The notes beneath the pieces are model-generated. The model was not told the DNA's origin. It did not search any database and saw only the letters and a program-made list of their open reading frames with translations. From Limnoperna fortunei (taxonomy: Eukaryota > Mollusca > Bivalvia > Mytilida > Modiolidae), in assembly GCA_944474755.1 (NCBI GenBank), contig OX104113.1:63012074-63076073 (forward strand): a DNA stretch of 64,000 bases, given 5' to 3'. Of this stretch, positions 26,084 to 32,000 are shown piece by piece. A program made the position numbers and the translations under genes. The stretch's first letter is position 1, and each line of letters begins with the position of its first letter.

Positions 26084-29000
26084 CTAATTCGTTGTGTACC
26101 ACAGCAAGGGGACAAATTAATTAATTAATTTGTTGGCAAGTATACGAGGTAATTATGAATCCATACCGTAGTTCCAATTTATTATAGGTTTGTTTATTTT
26201 CGATAGATTGTAAGCATTATAGAAAACTTGCTCCGTTATTTAAACAGGCACAGGTATTTTGTATGACATCGTGGCTGTTGTATGAAATTTCTGTATTTGT
26301 AAGGCAGCGAGGCTTTACCTCTACCCGGATATTAAGCAATACTTTAATCTCATTCAACCACTCCACCATAGTGGAGCCTTTTGACAATTATGTGTCTTGT
26401 ATGTTTGGTTTTTTTTTCAGTCAAATGATATTTTTGTGCAATTATATCTTTTTATCTTTTTTTCAACAGCTTTAATATAAATTTTATATAATTTTAGTTG
26501 TTGGTTCCATGGTAGTAACAATATTAACTACCGAATAGCCAGGAAACAAGACACTTCTAATCTTCTATGATGACACACTGATAGATTGATATTTTATGTG
26601 AAGCAGGAACTGCTTACCCTCCCGGAGCGCCTCAGTCTACACTAACCTCTCCCCCCCCCAAAAAAAAAGATTGCTTGTTTTACTACAGAAATATCAGCAT
26701 CATTAGCCCAGAGTGTAAACCATGAGACAATATATTTCCAATATGAACTAGAAAAAAGAGAAAAAATACAAAGGGAAAGGGTCAAACAAGACTAGAAATC
26801 AAATCAACAAAACAAAATCGAGGAAAACATAACATTAGATGCAGAACAAAAATTGTATAAAAAAACAGTCAGGAACATGAACTCTCAAATAATGATAGTG
26901 AACTCACTCGGGGGCCTGCTGCTTGTTTAAACACATTCAGTACAGGGTAAGTCAATACAGGTAAAAGGGTTACCACATGATTATTACCTATAAATTTTGA
27001 ATTTATGGAGTCTTAAAGTACACATGAGACCTGCTCTAACCATTCGTGGAAACTGTCATAAGAGCATGCTTTACGAAAACTTCTAATAACATTGGTAGTA
27101 ACACTGTCACACCTCCTTTTCGAGTTTCTATAAAAGCAACTCTGTTAGAACAAGGATTAGCAATAAGGTCAGTTTCTACTTACATTTAATGACTATTATT
27201 AAATGTTCTTTGGCATTATACTGTTGACAAATTCTGCGAAAGATAAGAGTTGGTCTCATCTGTACCGCTTCGGTTTGATTAACATGTTTTCCTCGTGTGA
27301 CATTATTGTCTAGAGCAACATTGTATACCCTTGCGAACAAGGTTCTGTGTTAATAAGAATGACTGTCTGTCGGTGCTTCCGTCTGTAACGGGAATTATTG
27401 TTTAATAATATATATTTTATGTACCCACGAACAAAGGTGCGTGACGTTATCCTGTTTATTGATGTTAAACACGTCTTGGTATCTTCCGCTTTTTGACAAG
27501 ATGCTGTCAACGATTCTAGTAATATCTGATCAACTGTCACGTTTTTTTTTACATTATTGTAAACAATCTTTTCTACGCTTGTTTATGTTGCCTTGCTCTA
27601 CACTTTCGGAAATAACCGGGTACTCTAATGCAACTAAACATTGTTAAGGTGGTTTTCCCCGCTGCTGGCCAACGCGGCTTCGTTCTTAAAAGTGCGTTAA
27701 CGCATGGTAATTAATTGGTCAAGACTTTACTGAATAAAACGAACAGTATTTCAAAAATGGTCAACAAATTAAGAGATAACTAAATTGCACTGTAACATTC
27801 TAGCATTAACGTGATATCATAATTTAGTAGTTTTTTGTTGTTAGTTTTGTGTGTGTGTGGGGTGGGGGGGGGGTACTTTTTGTCGTTTTATAAAACTTTC
27901 AGCTATATTATATCATCCAGTTTTCATTAAGGGAAAAAAAGATAAACTACCCACGCGAGAACCGGCGACATTCAACAGGAAATCGTCCAATCAGACACCA
28001 CACTCTAAACAATTTTGCTTTAAAACATTTAATATTTTGCCTTAGATAGTTTGTACTTTTTATAATTCCTACTTTAAGCTTAAAGGGCCGGAATTCGTAT
28101 AAAATTATAAAACAATTAGTTGGCGTTGTGCTTTGAGACCTTCAGACTCATTCCTTGTAATAATATGTCTGTTTGTGATTTTTTAAACAAATAATTGATA
28201 GTACAAGGACATATGCCTCCAGACAATATAACTATGTTAATATCGTGTGTTTTGAAAATATTTTTTACGCATTCCTTTTATGGTTGCAAGCACAAAATAA
28301 CGACTGTCTCTTACTTGAAGCATTATTGTGGTCGTTGACTTGTTTGGTTGTTTTTAATTAAACTGTAACCCTTCATTAATTGTATGGACTGTAAAATCAA
28401 CGTGCCTACGAAATACTACGAAAAAGTATAAAAAAGTTTTAAAAAATTGGGTTTTCTTCAACACTTCTCTTTTATGTGATTTTTAAGGGGGCCTTTATCG
28501 TGCAAGGATCGTGGCACTATCCAAGCACGTCCATAACTGAGAACCCTACCAGATTGACCCGGATGTAAAACTCCCATTATTTATTTTACTACATAACCTG
28601 GGCTTTTTCAGCTACATCCCTTTTAGTCACCGTATCGTTATGAACACAGACAAAACTGAATTGCAATTGCAAACGATAAAAAAGACACCAAGGAGTAAAA
28701 AGTTGTATAATGTCATAAACAGACTTATGAGGACATTATTGTATATTTAGAAACCCCACCATTCAATGTGTGTCAAGTAAATTTAAGGCACATCAGGGGT
28801 TCACAAACTCTTTTGAAGCACTTCTCGCCGTCTACCAGTGTAGACCTCTTTTTGATACAGTTTAAACATAATGGTAAAACAACAATAACAAAAAAATGAC
28901 ATCATATTCGTTTTGGAAACATACGACAGTTGCGGCGTTCCAGGCCCAATGACGTGCATGTAAATGCAATAGATACAGAAACTTACTTCGCATATTCTTG

Positions 29001-32000
29001 GAATTAAACCTCTGTTTTCCTATCAGAAAAAAACCAAGTCCATTATCATTTAAATAATTTGAAGAAAAAAACATACAAAATACATTTAAAGTATAATATG
29101 ACATGTTCACTTCGTGTTTATTACTCAGTACTTATTCTTAACTTTTATTTTCAGTTATAATGTGTGATTAGAAGAAGGCATGCTATTAATTAAAGTTTCT
29201 TGAGGTAATGACCGATAAATATAATCCTTTAAACTATATTGCTATCTACGTATTTCATAGTCACGAAATCATATGGATTAAAGACATAAAATCTGCGAAA
29301 TTAGCAATATACAAGAACAAAATTACTTTAATCTTACGTTTACAATTAAATATATTTTGAACCTGTAACGGACATATTTAATTAAAAAAAATGCATGTAA
29401 TGATAACAGCAAACTTCCCTTACAGTCTTTCAAAAGAAAAGAAGGTCGTACCTTGGTTCCGATCATTGTGTACGTTTTACCTGACCCAGGCTGGCCATAC
29501 GCAAAAGCACAAGCATTGTATCCATCAAAGGCAGACGATACAATATCTGTACCAAATTGCTGGAAAACCTACATGGAAAAATATAATGACTTAATCGTGT
29601 AAATGAATTTTTTTTAAATGCGACTATAAACATAGCATATGTAAGTTAACTAAAACGATTTGCAAAAATTGGATTTTGAAACTCATTTTTAAATTTCAGT
29701 CTAAGTGCGCCCAATTCAAATTCACAGACTGGAAGAAATATGTGCCTATTTACCCCGGCATATTAAACTTATATTATAATATATTACATATGGTTTATGA
29801 TTCTTACATTTTCATTGGATTATTTAGTCACGTGGTCCCCCAAAATATTCTGTGTATATATTCTATTTCTAAAGCATATTTAAGGTTTGTTACTATTTTT
29901 AAAGCATATTTAAGGCATGTTACTATTTATAAAGCATATTTAAGGCTTGTTTCTAAAAATAGATCCGGATATGTTACTATTTATAAAGCATATTTAAGGC
30001 TTGTTTCTAAAAATAGATCCGGATATGCTCTTCCGACTCATTATTCTAAATTTAAATAAATAGAGAAAAATTCATATGTAATATAACAATTATGGACTTT
30101 TTACTCTGTCAATACGTAGTTATATGGACCTGTAGAAAAATATTGACCTCGGACTTCGTCCTCGGTCAATATTTTCCTCCACGGTCCATATAAGTCCTCG
30201 GTCAATATTTTCCTCCACGGTCCATATAACTACGTATTGACCTCGTAAAAAGTCCATATTTGATAAATATATTATATTATGCTAAAATAACTGAATATTT
30301 AACTTAAAAAGTACGTCATTCTAAAGTTGGTTTATTATGTTTGATTTGTAAACTTTCTGTGGCAAAATGTATATATATTCACCAATCGGGAAAAAAATAA
30401 AAAACTGGTAACAATATACAGTTTTTGATTGGGTTCGATACCAACAACTAACAGTTGCCAGAAGATGTTGATTCTATTTGAATAAATATTTGACACGAAG
30501 CTGCATGCCACCCTATTTAATCCCCACAATACTAGAAGCGACTTACATATGAAATATAATATTTTAATAAAGGTGGTCAATAGATCAGAATTGAATCATT
30601 TGAACTTGTTAAAAAAAATCAAAGGAGCTACATCATTGTAGCCAGAAAAGGCTATTTCTGCAGAGTGTTCGAAAACTGGGAAAGAAATATGTTGGGGTTT
30701 TTTACATAATTTAATTATACACTGAAAAATTATAAAGTTCCCAGGCCGCAAAAACATTAAACAAGACTTACCTTTTCTTGAGAACAGAATAATGGATTTT
30801 CTTGATCGACAGACCAGAAAATGTAGTTGAATGAGAACTCCTTTGTCCTTGTAGCTTCTCTTGCGACATCTCCTTCACATCCAAATTCTGGAATCTATAA
30901 AATGTTAAACTCCGCTTATATGCTAAAATGTATGATTTAATGCTTACTCATTTATTCCTCCCGCTCCTTATGTCAAAAAATGGCAAAGTTAAAAAGAATG
31001 GTCTTCAGTCGTAAATCAATCATCAAAAGGTTTATGTTATATATTATTAAAAATTGAACTTAAATTTTCATGAGAATAAAAGTTTCCGTTCTTTCTTTTA
31101 ATTGCGCATTTAGAAATACGGAAATTTAGATGTGTCAATCCCCGTTTGCCAGTGGAGACAGGAACGTGGCATAATGTACAGAGAGTAGACAGATTATGCC
31201 AACTTTGCAACTCCACCGACATAGACGATGAATTTCATTAAATAATCTCTTGCCCTTTTATTAAAAAAGAACGGGATGAATATTTACACACTTTTGTTGT
31301 ACAGATACTATAATATTTATAAATTTAAAAATGTATTTGCAATAGAAATTATTCTTCTTACATGCAAAATATATTGTATTATGTATATTATCATATCTGT
31401 AACTATGTAATTTAGTTAATGAGAATAAAGGTGTTTATGTCTGTCCACGATATGATCATTCCGGTCAAAATGTAAAATATCAGGTCCACAATGGCACTGT
31501 GTGACAATGATTCTGTGAAAGTTGAATCAAAGTTCATTCAGTGGTGAAAGAGAGGATAGCCTATGTTAAAGAACAACAAAGTCCACTATTTGCCATTGGA
31601 AACCCCAATTATCATTCCGATCAAGATGTAATCAAATGCACAATGATGCACAGTGTGACAAAGATTCTATGAAAGTTGAATTTTTCATGCAGTGGTATAG
31701 GATGAGTTGAAGATAAGAGACGGGTATCCCAAATGTAACGGACAGACCCCCATCACTAAATTACACCCCCACTTTTAACCGCTGGGGTGTAAAAAGGAAG
31801 TTACGTTTATGCACAACACTTACAAAACATGCATGGCAAGTTTCATAAATTTTGAAGTAGGAGTTTGGTGTCACTAAACAAATTTAAAAAAAAAAATGAT
31901 GTACAACCGTTGCCGTACAATTTACGCTTTTGTAGCATGTTGGATCGAAATTATATAAATGAACACAACAAACGGTTGTTTCTAGATCAATATCTTGAAA

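Noticed and set aside
31037..31222. Minus-strand open frame containing [14 protein letters not shown]
   Set aside because: The plus strand carries a recognisable LINE C-terminal pattern here; the minus-strand frame is its shadow.
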